A stretch of DNA of 10,865 nucleotides from Candidatus Aerophobota bacterium (GTDB lineage: Bacteria; Aerophobota; Aerophobia; Aerophobales; JAGGXI01): positions 1 to 10,865 of the forward strand of contig JAGGXI010000104.1 of assembly GCA_021163155.1 (NCBI GenBank), given 5' to 3'. The notes beneath the pieces were generated by a model, which was not told where the DNA came from, did not search any database, and was given only the letters and a program-made list of their open reading frames with translations. The first letter of the stretch is position 1. Every line of letters begins with the position of its first letter. Shown here piece by piece: positions 1 through 5,513 of this stretch. The position numbers and the translations under genes are program-made.

Positions 1-150
1 ACTTTCCCCGAAGAAGCATTGATGAGTGAATGAGTAGATGAGGAAAATAAGTAAATGAGGAAAATGGGGAGTAAGAGAAAAGAGTAAAGGAACTACAAGA
101 AAGAGTACAAAGTTTATCTAATTAACCCATCATCCCATTTACTCCTAAAC
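1..150 (+). repeat. Copy A of a ~165-bp dispersed repeat (inverted relative to 9405-9570)
   Basis: Bases 1-20 (ACTTTCCCCGAAGAAGCATT) equal the reverse complement of 9405-9424 exactly. Bases 21 to about 150 match the reverse complement of about 9440-9570 with small indels, sharing GGGGAGTAAGAGAAAAGA, GGAACTACAAGAAA and CATCATCCCATTTAC. The order is permuted. In the right-hand copy the ACTTTCCCCGAAG segment ends the unit. Here it directly precedes the GATGAGTGAATG start of the next unit, as expected if a previous tandem unit lies left of the window. The unit contains GAGTGAAT/GAGTAGAT octamer tracts. No protein is credible in it. Confidence 0.85.
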
Positions 151-240
151 AGCGACGGAGGGGAAGAGCCCCGAGATTCTCCTTGGCAAAAGGATGAATA
201 CTCTATATTATGTCCTTAAAGGAAGGATAAATGATAGGTA
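151..240. other. Short unassigned stretch
   Basis: Between repeat copy A and the palindromic hairpin there is no credible reading frame. Small local hairpins are visible (GGGG-AAGAG-CCCC near 163-175 and TCCTT-A-AAGGA near 211-222). I recognise nothing else. Confidence 0.5.
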
Positions 241-278
241 AACCCTGTTAGATAGAGAAGCTTATCTAACGGGGTAAA
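241..278. repeat. Palindromic hairpin repeat, copy 1
   Basis: AACCCTGTTAGATA and TTATCTAACGGGG form an almost perfect stem around a short GAGAAGC loop. A second copy in the same orientation lies at 2139-2178. The last bases (TAA, 276-278) are an in-frame stop immediately before the open frame of the ATPase remnant, so this element appears to have replaced that gene's start. There is no T-run typical of an intrinsic terminator. Confidence 0.85.
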
Positions 279-1077
279 GAGAAATTAAAAGAGATAGTTA
301 TCTCTAATCAAGAGTTTATATCCAATCAGGTAAAGGATATAGTTAAGAGAGAGAATGTTCATTTGCCTGAAAAATTAAATAAAGTTTTCATATTTTCTGG
401 TATGAGGAGAAGCGGAAAGACCTTTGTACTTTTTGATTTATTTAAGACATATAAGGACACCTCCTTGTATATCGATTTTGAGGATGATCGATTGTTGAAT
501 TTCCAACCGAATGACTTTGAAATTTTAAAAGAGGCTTTTTGGAATTGAAACCCGATCTTTTAAAGAAAAAGAAAAGATTTTTCCTTTTTCTAAGGATAGT
601 CTATTTAGTTATTATAAGAATTTGCTGGAGAGTATGCTTATTTTTGAAGTAAGAAAATTTGCTGAATCTACTTACAAAAGATTAAGAAATCCGGCTAAGA
701 TTTATCTTGCAGATGTAGCTCTTGCCAGAAAGGTAAGTTCAGAAGATTCGGGCAGAGTTTTAGAAAATGTTGTTTTCTTAGAATTGAGAAGAAATACAGA
801 AGAAATCTTCTATTTTGATGAGGAAAGGGAATGTGACTTTGTAGCAAAAGAGAAGAATAAGTTTTTTCCTTATCAAGTTTGTTTTGAATTAGCTGAAAAA
901 AATAGAGAAAGAGAATTGGGTGGTCTGGTTTCGTGTTGCAAATGGCTAAAAATAAAAGAAGGAATGCTTTTGACCAATGATCAGGAGGAAGAAATAAAAA
1001 TAAATGGAATTAAGATAGGAATATTTCCCGTATGGAAATGGCTCATAGCAGATAGGAAGCTCATAGCTCATAGCTGA
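279..1077 (+). pseudogene. Broken AAA-family ATPase with DUF4143 C-terminal part
   Basis: The family consists of AAA ATPases with a DUF4143 tail, widespread and of unclear role. The open frame starts at 279 without ATG, GTG or TTG and continues through a P-loop GMRRSGKT (about 399-422) and the motif SLYIDFEDDRLLNF. After LKEAF the frame breaks near 536-546. One extra T in the T5 run would restore LELKPDLLK. Reading then resumes in another frame near 560 with FKEKEKIFPFSKDSLF and runs through the typical DUF4143 end (KIYLADVALARKV, RVLENVVFLELRR, GIFPVWKWL) to 1077. The family is usually near 380-430 aa. Here the Walker B region and the first part of DUF4143 are missing, a deletion of perhaps 150 residues at a TTTTAAAGAA-like junction. 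The last about 12 residues come from an AGCTCATAGC tract. It is certainly non-functional in this form unless the sequence is misassembled. Confidence 0.85.
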
Positions 1078-1083
1078 TGAGCA
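1041..1083. repeat. GCTCATAGC-type short tandem/palindromic repeat
   Basis: This tract has GCTCATAGCAGATAGGAAGC followed by two overlapping AGCTCATAGC units and GCTGATGAGC. It forms the last codons and stop of the ATPase remnant, after WKWL, where homologues normally end. Such tracts are dispersed repeats in some uncultured-bacterium genomes (general impression). Confidence 0.6.
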
Positions 1084-1089
1084 AAAAAA

Positions 1090-1112
1090 GGGTCAGGTCT
1101 TAACATTTGGCA
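1090..1112. repeat. GGGTCAGGTCTTAACATTTGGC motif at gene end
   Basis: The GGGTCAGGTCTT... block resembles the short dispersed motif often seen at ends of REP-associated or IS200-like elements in environmental genomes (recollection, not verified). It encodes the final MPNVKT and the stop of the minus-strand 100-aa frame, suggesting that frame was capped by the motif. Confidence 0.4.
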
Positions 1113-1395
1113 TTGATTTTGTCTTAGCCTTTTTACGAACATATCTTTTTCGCCTTTTTCTGTAATCGTATCTGGTAACCAGTCCCATATCCATAAGCAG
1201 ATGAAGAAAGGCTTCCAACTCTGCTTCTTTCCCCAGTAGCTTTCCTATGTAATGGATATATTCTATATTGTGATTAATATATCTGTACTTATAGCCGAGC
1301 ATTCTTACACTTCTATCCATTAAGTTATGGACAAGAGGGTCGGAATGCCCTAATAAAACTTTACTTGCTCTCAGGTGTTCCCTTTTGCTTGCCAA
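1093..1395 (-). CDS. Small basic protein, unrecognised
   Basis: A 100-aa frame opens with TTG at 1395. The first in-frame ATG is at about residue 26, inside what looks like conserved sequence (VLLGHSDPLVHNLMDRS). It has a His-rich helical core (DPLVHNLMD, YINHNIEYIHYIGKLLGKEAELEAFLHLLMDMG) and a very basic tail (RKRRKRYVRKKAK). The spacing of VH..MD, HN and LHLL.D loosely recalls small phage-associated His-rich proteins, a weak impression only. It overlaps the upstream 104-aa gene by 35 bp, so either the two are translationally coupled or the true start was lost. The last six codons lie in a dispersed motif. No function is proposed. Confidence 0.5.
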   Translation of the reverse strand: MASKREHLRASKVLLGHSDPLVHNLMDRSVRMLGYKYRYINHNIEYIHYIGKLLGKEAELEAFLHLLMDMGLVTRYDYRKRRKRYVRKKAKTKSMPNVKT

Positions 1396-1675
1396 CTATC
1401 TCTCTCTTCTTTGTATACATATTGGCAATGTCATCGATCATCAAGTAAGGGAGCTCCTTCTGTTTTTCAAAGATATCTTTGGAAAAATTAATCCAATCCC
1501 GCCACATTGCCCTCTTCTCTTCATCGGATATAACCTCCCCTCCTTTAGTAGGGGTAGCCCCTTCAAGCAGCACAGAAGGTTTGTTGCTCTTTATAAATTC
1601 TGATACTGCTTTTAAAGTATCCATTGCCGCATAACGTAATTCGGCAGCCTCCCGAGTCTCTTCACGGATATCCAT
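1361..1675 (-). CDS. Small hypothetical protein (104 aa)
   Basis: I place the start at ATG 1675 because a strong AAGGAGG lies 6 nt upstream on the minus strand. A longer reading from 1738 has no such site. The protein starts MDIREETREAAELRYAAMD, is mostly helical and charged, contains KRAMWRDWINFSKDIFEKQK, and ends KGTPESK. There is no signal peptide or membrane segment, and I recognise no family. It is followed by the overlapping 100-aa frame, so the pair could be one small operon. A promoter may lie in the AT-rich 1750-1840 stretch, but I could not pick out a convincing one. Confidence 0.65.
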   Translation of the reverse strand: MDIREETREAAELRYAAMDTLKAVSEFIKSNKPSVLLEGATPTKGGEVISDEEKRAMWRDWINFSKDIFEKQKELPYLMIDDIANMYTKKREIVGKQKGTPESK

Positions 1676-1841
1676 TTTTCCCTCCTTATTTTTTTTGTGT
1701 TCTCTGCATAAAAGCAGACAGGCAAACTCTGTCGCCATTTGCTTTTCATTAAGAGAAAATTATAGACATATTTTATATTATCTTCAAATCTTTGTTAATA
1801 AACTTTTTTGTATAAATTGGATATTTGTTGGAAAAATTTTC

Positions 1842-2071
1842 TCACCTCTCCTTATAATGTTTCTCAAGATATCCTGGTAATACTACTCGACCAATATCTT
1901 CTAGCCCAAATCCTATAGTAGCGATTAACACCCTATTTCTTTAGCCATATTGCCCATTGCCCTTTCTGTCTTTGCTTGTGCTAACCTTTTAACTATTTCC
2001 CTCAACTCATGAAAATCTTCTCTGGGTATATGAAGCTCTTTCGTTCTTTCATCAACGATGGCCACGATAGC
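1842..2071 (-). pseudogene. Remnant of a DUF3782 / PD-(D/E)XK-like coiled-coil protein
   Basis: On the minus strand, reading from 2071, the frame gives AIVAIVDERTKELHIPRED, then ELREIVKRLAQAKTERAMGN, MAKEIGC and a stop. Shifting the frame by one base at the GGGTGTT stretch (about 1930) continues as TIGFGLEDIGRVVLPGYLEKHY and stops at 1842. The order coiled coil then IGFGLED...VLPGYL matches a common family of DUF3782-type predicted nuclease-like proteins (recognised from memory). Here it lacks its N-terminus, has one frameshift, and stops where the catalytic half should begin. It is clearly a decayed fragment. Confidence 0.65.
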
Positions 2072-2138
2072 TTTGTATAACTATAGACTTACTTTGTTAT
2101 TATCTTTTGCAACTCTCTTACCTCTTAAAAAGAGATAT

Positions 2139-2178
2139 AAACCCCGTTAGATAGAAAAGCTTATTTAATGGGGTAAAC
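2139..2178. repeat. Palindromic hairpin repeat, copy 2
   Basis: AAACCCCGTTAGATAGAAAAGC followed by TTATTTAATGGGGTAAA matches copy 1 (241-278) over its full length with few differences, in the same orientation. The right arm has drifted (TTTAATGGGG versus TCTAACGGGG), so the stem now carries G-T pairs. The two copies bracket the whole left-hand decay zone. Confidence 0.85.
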
Positions 2179-2209
2179 GCTAATTATAATATACAATGGG
2201 AAAAATAGA

Positions 2210-2526
2210 TGTCAACCAACCTTTGCACGAAAAAAATGGTAGCCGCGAGGCTCAGAGCTTGCGTTATTGTGTAATGATCTTTCTTTGCGCAACCTGAAGG
2301 TTGCGGCTACCACCTGCGTAAAACAGCGCAACCTAAAGGTTGTGGCTACCTTATTTTATCGATCAATCTTGATAGTGCAAGGATAACTACAGCTTAAATG
2401 TGATATTTGTGATTTTGAAATTAATCTTTCTCTTCTTACATAGATCGTTTATTAATGCAAATATTACAGATTTCAAGATATTCTAAAAATTTAATAGGGT
2501 GAGTTTCATGCAAAAGTTGGTTGTCA
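2210..2526. mobile_element. 317-bp segment with 21-bp imperfect inverted ends
   Basis: The left end TGTCAACCAACCTTTGCACG... (2210-2230) and the reverse complement of the right end (2506-2526) agree at 18 of 21 positions. The right end overlaps the stop codon of the IstB fragment, so the right half looks like the downstream tail of an IS21-family element. The interior carries GGTAGCCGC hairpins (2238-2350) and an AT-rich stretch (2351-2505) where I see no gene. It may be a MITE-like derivative or two independent copies of an IS end. Both are possible. Confidence 0.45.
2238..2350. repeat. GGTAGCCGC hairpin element, full copy plus half copy
   Basis: A full unit spans 2238-2311, from GGTAGCCGCGAGGCTCAGAG to GGTTGCGGCTACC. 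It is followed without a gap by a half unit (to 2350) ending GGTTGTGGCTACC. GGTAGCCGC and GCGGCTACC pair as the outer stem, and AACCTGAAGGTT is an inner palindrome. A second full copy is at 10010-10070. Confidence 0.85.
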
Positions 2527-2667
2527 AGAATATCTCACTGATTCTCCCCTCAATTCAATTCTAAAAGCACTGTGTATCACCCGGTCGCAAATCGCATCGG
2601 TGATGTTTGGCTCCCTTATAATCTCATACCAGCTTTTTACCGGGAACTGTGAGGGAATTAGCGTAGG
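2524..2667 (-). pseudogene. istB: C-terminal fragment of IS21-family helper ATPase IstB
   Basis: The minus strand reads RPTLIPSQFPVKSWYE, then EPNITDAICDRVIHSAFRIE, then LRGESVRYS and a stop. This is the highly characteristic IstB C-terminus (SQ.PV..W...I, DAI.DR..H.A..IEL.GES). IstB assists the IstA transposase of IS21 elements. Only the last about 47 residues remain. Upstream (2668-2710) the frame is interrupted by a stop and gives nothing recognisable. No istA is present. It is a dead remnant lying just downstream of the XRE gene on the same strand. Confidence 0.8.
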
Positions 2668-2711
2668 TCATCTCCTCTGCCCTTTTCTTAGTAAGAAAGA
2701 GTCGTTTCGGG

Positions 2712-3266
2712 CTATATTGGAGAACCAAGAGAAGTTTTAAGGGCTTCCAAAGCAATTTCCAGAGCCTCCCTTATCCAATCTTCCTTAAGAGAGAGTGAAG
2801 AATGAGGGAAGGCAAGAGCTTTCTCTATCTTCTCAATGAGAAATTTTTTTCTTTTTTCTTTTATACTTTCATATTTAGCCTTCTTCTCTGCTACTTGAAA
2901 GCTTTTCAAAGGTTTTTTCTGAGTGAGAATATTAGTTATTTGCATAATTAAACCGAGGTCTTGTTCGTTCAATTTTTGACTCATCTTTACCAGATTCTGT
3001 CTTTTTCTATCTTTAAGTAGTTTTTTTATCTCCCCAGGCAAAAGTTCCATTGATTTTAAAAAGGTATCATCCTCAAAAAAGTAAGCCAGAGGAACAGAGA
3101 AAGCTTTCCCTATTTTTTCCAGCATCTTAAGAGAAGGGTATTGTTCTCCTCTTTCTATTTTTCCTATATAGGTATAATCAACTTTACCAGCGATGTGTTG
3201 AGCAAATCCCTTTTGAGTAAGTCCCAATTTTTTTCTTAATTTTTTTATTCTTTCCCCTATATTCAT
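2712..3266 (-). CDS. XRE-family helix-turn-helix transcriptional regulator
   Basis: This is a DNA-binding regulator of 184 aa. The HTH_3/Cro-CI domain fills about residues 1-68: MNIGERIKKLRKKLGLTQ, GFAQHIAG, DYTYIGKIERGEQYPS, LEKIGKAFSVPLAYFFED. The rest is helical and Lys/Glu-rich, with no peptidase or sensor domain that I recognise, and probably serves in oligomerisation. The ATG at 3266 is chosen over a TTG at 3281 because GGAGGAAGG precedes it on the minus strand at 3270-3278. A near-consensus promoter lies just upstream. It diverges from the 92-aa gene, so control of that neighbour and of itself is the natural guess. The target is not demonstrated. Confidence 0.9.
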   Translation of the reverse strand: MNIGERIKKLRKKLGLTQKGFAQHIAGKVDYTYIGKIERGEQYPSLKMLEKIGKAFSVPLAYFFEDDTFLKSMELLPGEIKKLLKDRKRQNLVKMSQKLNEQDLGLIMQITNILTQKKPLKSFQVAEKKAKYESIKEKRKKFLIEKIEKALAFPHSSLSLKEDWIREALEIALEALKTSLGSPI

Positions 3267-3273
3267 TCCACCT

Positions 3274-3278
3274 TCCTC
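3274..3278 (-). promoter_or_regulatory. Ribosome binding site deciding the XRE start
   Basis: The minus strand reads GGAGGAAGGTGGAATG. The GGAGG lies 7 nt before the ATG at 3266 but inside the 5' codons of the longer TTG reading, so it supports the shorter protein. Confidence 0.7.
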
Positions 3279-3294
3279 CAAGAATTCCTAATAA

Positions 3295-3323
3295 AATATA
3301 CCATTTGGATAACACTGTGTCAA
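3295..3323 (-). promoter_or_regulatory. Sigma70-type promoter for the XRE gene
   Basis: On the minus strand TTGACA (3318-3323) and TATATT (3295-3300) are separated by exactly 17 bp. Transcription would start near 3288, giving a short leader before the Shine-Dalgarno at 3274-3278. Confidence 0.75.
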
Positions 3324-3351
3324 TTTAAAGACTATTTATCCTTTTATTTTG

Positions 3352-3380
3352 TTGACAATAATAATTATTTATCTTATAAT
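3352..3380 (+). promoter_or_regulatory. Consensus sigma70 promoter reading right
   Basis: TTGACA (3352-3357) and TATAAT (3375-3380) are perfect hexamers with a 17-bp spacer. The start would be near 3387. The spacer contains ATTATTTATC, echoing CTATTTATCC at 3332-3341, so the ATTTATC pair could be regulator half-sites. A GGAGGG follows at 3395 with no ordinary start codon in range. The first solid gene downstream starts at 3474. Confidence 0.8.
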
Positions 3381-3409
3381 ACATAATACAGAATGGAGGG
3401 TTTATTTTA

Positions 3410-3538
3410 TTAGATAGCAAACACTTAACGAGGTTCAAATACCTTTCCAAAATTTCTAATAAGGTTTATAGAGATGGACAAACGTCAATTGTTAAAGATA
3501 TTAACAAAACCAGATTTATGGAAAAAACTATCTCCTGA
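3410..3538 (+). pseudogene. Open frame without start codon after a good RBS; possible relic
   Basis: After GGAGG (3395-3399), the frame TTA-GAT-AGC at 3410 reads LDSKHLTRFKYLSKISNKVY and then RDGQTSIVKD to a stop at 3536-3538, overlapping the 92-aa gene in another frame. A TTG-to-TTA change would explain a missing start. The first about 20 residues look like the opening of DUF58-type proteins (LD...L.RF.YL...S.KVYR), a weak impression. It could equally be chance or a leader peptide with an unusual start. Confidence 0.25.
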
Positions 3539-3752
3539 AGAGATTAGATTATATCTTCTTCTTATAATTTTTGTTGGTAATAGAAGGAATAGAGGAAAAT
3601 TGAAATGGGAAGAACTTAAAGAATGGTTGGGGGGAAATTTTGATATTAAGCATCTAAAAAAGGCAGCTTATAGTTTGGAGAGTTTTCATTTAGTTAAGAT
3701 AAATTGTTCTTCAAAAGATTCAGAGATAAGATTTGAACTTTTGAAAAGATGA
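3474..3752 (+). CDS. Small winged-helix-like hypothetical protein
   Basis: This 92-aa protein starts at ATG 3474 with a modest AAGG 9 nt upstream. It opens MDKRQLLKILTKPDLWKKLS, followed by PEEIRLYLLLIIFVGNRRNRGKLKWEELKE in two parts. It continues with HLKKAAYSLESFHLVKINCS, a helix then a beta-wing pattern (AAYSLESFHLVKI, SEIRFELLK) typical of winged-helix folds. No signal peptide is present. The DNA-binding role is inferred from fold-like appearance only. It faces away from the XRE regulator across a shared promoter region. It could be a co-regulator or the regulated partner. Confidence 0.6.
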   Translation: MDKRQLLKILTKPDLWKKLSPEEIRLYLLLIIFVGNRRNRGKLKWEELKEWLGGNFDIKHLKKAAYSLESFHLVKINCSSKDSEIRFELLKR

Positions 3753-3983
3753 TAGTTCAATCTTCATTTGTAGCTACCCATTAGAGCTTAAATGGGGATC
3801 GAAGCTTCTCGGTGTTATCTGCCATGCATCCTTGGTCATTTATGAGCGATCAGCTTACTTTCTTCTGAGTGCACCGCTCCAGTATTTTAATTGCGGAGAA
3901 GAAGGGCTGTTGCAGCTTGTGTGTTAGCATCTTTAACTAAATATATTTATCTAACATAAGAGCTCATTAAAGTTCTCCACCTC
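3753..3983. other. Intergenic stretch without recognised gene
   Basis: Both strands are interrupted by stops. TTTGTAGCTACCC at about 3767-3779 resembles a worn half of the GGTAGCCGC element (reverse orientation end). Nothing else is recognised. It may contain the 3' end of a decayed insertion. Confidence 0.4.
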
Positions 3984-4059
3984 GGTAGGGGAGGCTTTAG
4001 TCTCCCAATCGGTTTTTAACTCTTGTTTCACAAAGGGCGGCTAAAGCCTCCCCCTACCC
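3984..4059. repeat. GGTAGGGGAGGCTTTAG hairpin element, intact copy
   Basis: GGTAGGGGAGGCTTTAG at the left pairs with CTAAAGCCTCCCCCTACC at the right. Between them lies TTTAACTCTTGTTTCACAAA. The stem is about 17 bp, strong and GC-rich, but is not followed by a T-run. A diverged copy sits at the 3' end of the GGDEF gene (6500-6565). It resembles a REP/MITE-type dispersed hairpin and may incidentally stop transcription before the 4149 gene. Confidence 0.85.
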
Positions 4060-4148
4060 ACAAGTGGGTTTGGTGGGTTGAAGTAGATTAAAAATAGAGG
4101 GAAAGAAGTTCTTAAATCACCTCAACATATTATACGAGGAAGAATGCA

Positions 4149-5453
4149 ATGAAAAGAGAAAAAAGTTTCGCTATATTTCTAATGTTTACTATAATGATAG
4201 GGGCAATAGGTATGAATGCATCCACTGTTTATGGGGAATTAACAGCCCAGGTATGGACCTATAATGACCCCTCATATACTGTCAAGACTACAACTTTTGG
4301 GGATGGGGATACAGTATATGTAGAAGTAACTGATACAATCACCACCGGCTCACCTAAGACCATTAGTGTGAAGAATAACACCATTGGCAATAAGATATTT
4401 GTGGAAGTTAATGAAGATACAAAAACAATGTATAGAGGTTCATTCATTGTTTATTCAGGGGCTAATGATGATGAAAATGATAAATTAGCTCTTTTTACTG
4501 GACAAACAGCAACCATTAATGCCTATGATGGTAAAGGAACAGAAACTATAAATTGCGTTCTTGGAGCCTACATAAATTTAAGTGACCCCAGCCCCGTTAA
4601 GGCAGGAGATATAGCAGTTACTCTTACCACTTCAAAAAATGTGGTTAAAGTGCCTACGCCTTTAACCTTAACATTAAGTGATTCTACAACCTTAGAGATT
4701 ACACTTACAGGAAATATCCCTGGGGATACCTTTAGGGGAAGTTTTACTGTTGATGATTCAGTTCCTGAGGGAAGAGCTATTTTTTCTCTTGTTGGTAGTG
4801 CTTTAGAAGACCAGGAAGGCAATACAAGTGATATTATACTTTCTGGGGATAGTATAGTTATTGACCAGACTCCACCCCCTCCTCCTACTAATCTTTCGGT
4901 AACTTTATCTGGAGGAGTTAAAATTAGCTGGAACGCCTCTTTCCCTGAAGATGATGTAGGGCAGTATAAGGTATATAGAAGTAGTTCTTCAGGAGTTAAG
5001 AATACAGACGTCTTAGTGGTTACAATCAGCGCTAATGGTTCTCCTTCTTACAGTTGGATAGACACAGGAGCTAACTCAGGAAATTTTTATTATATTGTAA
5101 TCTCTGAGGATTTAGCTGGTAATCAAAGTGAGCCTTCTAATGAAAGCTTTGTTGAACATAAAGAGTTTCTTTCTTTAAGTTTTGTTCAATCTGTAGCTCG
5201 GAGGGACAGTCCTGCTAAGATTATTTTAAAGGTAAATCAGCCGGCGGATATTACTATATATATCTTTAATCTTATAGGGGAGGTAGTTTATAAGTGGAAT
5301 AATTATGTCACCTCTGAAACGGAATGGTTATGGACAGGAGTAAATATGTACGGAGAGAGAGTTAATAATGGGACTTATATTTGTAAGATTACAGTTAAAG
5401 CGGGGGATGGTTCAACTGTTAATCGGACTAAAATATTAGGGGTTCTTTATTAA
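4149..5453 (+). CDS. Secreted surface protein with FN3-like and FlgD-like domains
   Basis: This is a 434-aa exported protein of unknown specific role. A signal peptide covers residues 1-29 (basic MKREK, hydrophobic core, ASTVYG). Residues 30-240 are beta-rich with two related blocks (YRGSFIV near 95-102, FRGSFTV near 195-201), each preceded by a VEV/EITL strand and an acidic loop. The first block resembles the N-terminus of the partial gene at 10257. After a proline run (242-246) comes an FN3-like domain, about 247-332 (VKISWNAS, YKVYRSSS, YYIVISEDLAGNQSEPSN). Residues about 340-434 form a FlgD-type Ig domain (ITIYIFNLIGEVV, WLWTGVNMYGERVNNGTYI). Such C-terminal domains resemble secretion/sorting tails in FCB-type bacteria. 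GAGGA lies 8 nt before the ATG. The cyclase follows 60 bp later on the same strand. Confidence 0.85.
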   Translation: MKREKSFAIFLMFTIMIGAIGMNASTVYGELTAQVWTYNDPSYTVKTTTFGDGDTVYVEVTDTITTGSPKTISVKNNTIGNKIFVEVNEDTKTMYRGSFIVYSGANDDENDKLALFTGQTATINAYDGKGTETINCVLGAYINLSDPSPVKAGDIAVTLTTSKNVVKVPTPLTLTLSDSTTLEITLTGNIPGDTFRGSFTVDDSVPEGRAIFSLVGSALEDQEGNTSDIILSGDSIVIDQTPPPPPTNLSVTLSGGVKISWNASFPEDDVGQYKVYRSSSSGVKNTDVLVVTISANGSPSYSWIDTGANSGNFYYIVISEDLAGNQSEPSNESFVEHKEFLSLSFVQSVARRDSPAKIILKVNQPADITIYIFNLIGEVVYKWNNYVTSETEWLWTGVNMYGERVNNGTYICKITVKAGDGSTVNRTKILGVLY

Positions 5454-5462
5454 ATTAATTAG

Positions 5463-5485
5463 CTGGTAGCCGCAGGGTTTATCCT
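5463..5485 (+). repeat. Half copy of the GGTAGCCGC element
   Basis: GCTGGTAGCCGCAGGGTTTATCCTG lies between the stop of the surface-protein gene and the TTG start of the cyclase. It matches the left arm of the elements at 2238 and 10010, and has its own small hairpin (CAGGGTTTATCCTG). The right arm is absent. Confidence 0.65.
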
Positions 5486-5513
5486 GTACTTATATAAAAA
5501 TTGAGATAAATAG

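Noticed and set aside
1695-1880. Plus-strand frame overlapping the 104-aa gene start
   Set aside because: It is opposite a gene with a strong RBS and runs through AT-rich noncoding sequence. The composition is not protein-like.
2712-3752. Classical toxin-antitoxin pair (XRE plus small protein)
   Set aside because: The genes are divergent rather than in one operon, and the 92-aa protein shows no known toxin motif.
3984-4059. Intrinsic terminator
   Set aside because: The stem is strong but lacks a following T-run, and a related copy exists elsewhere. It fits a dispersed hairpin repeat better, although it may still affect transcription.
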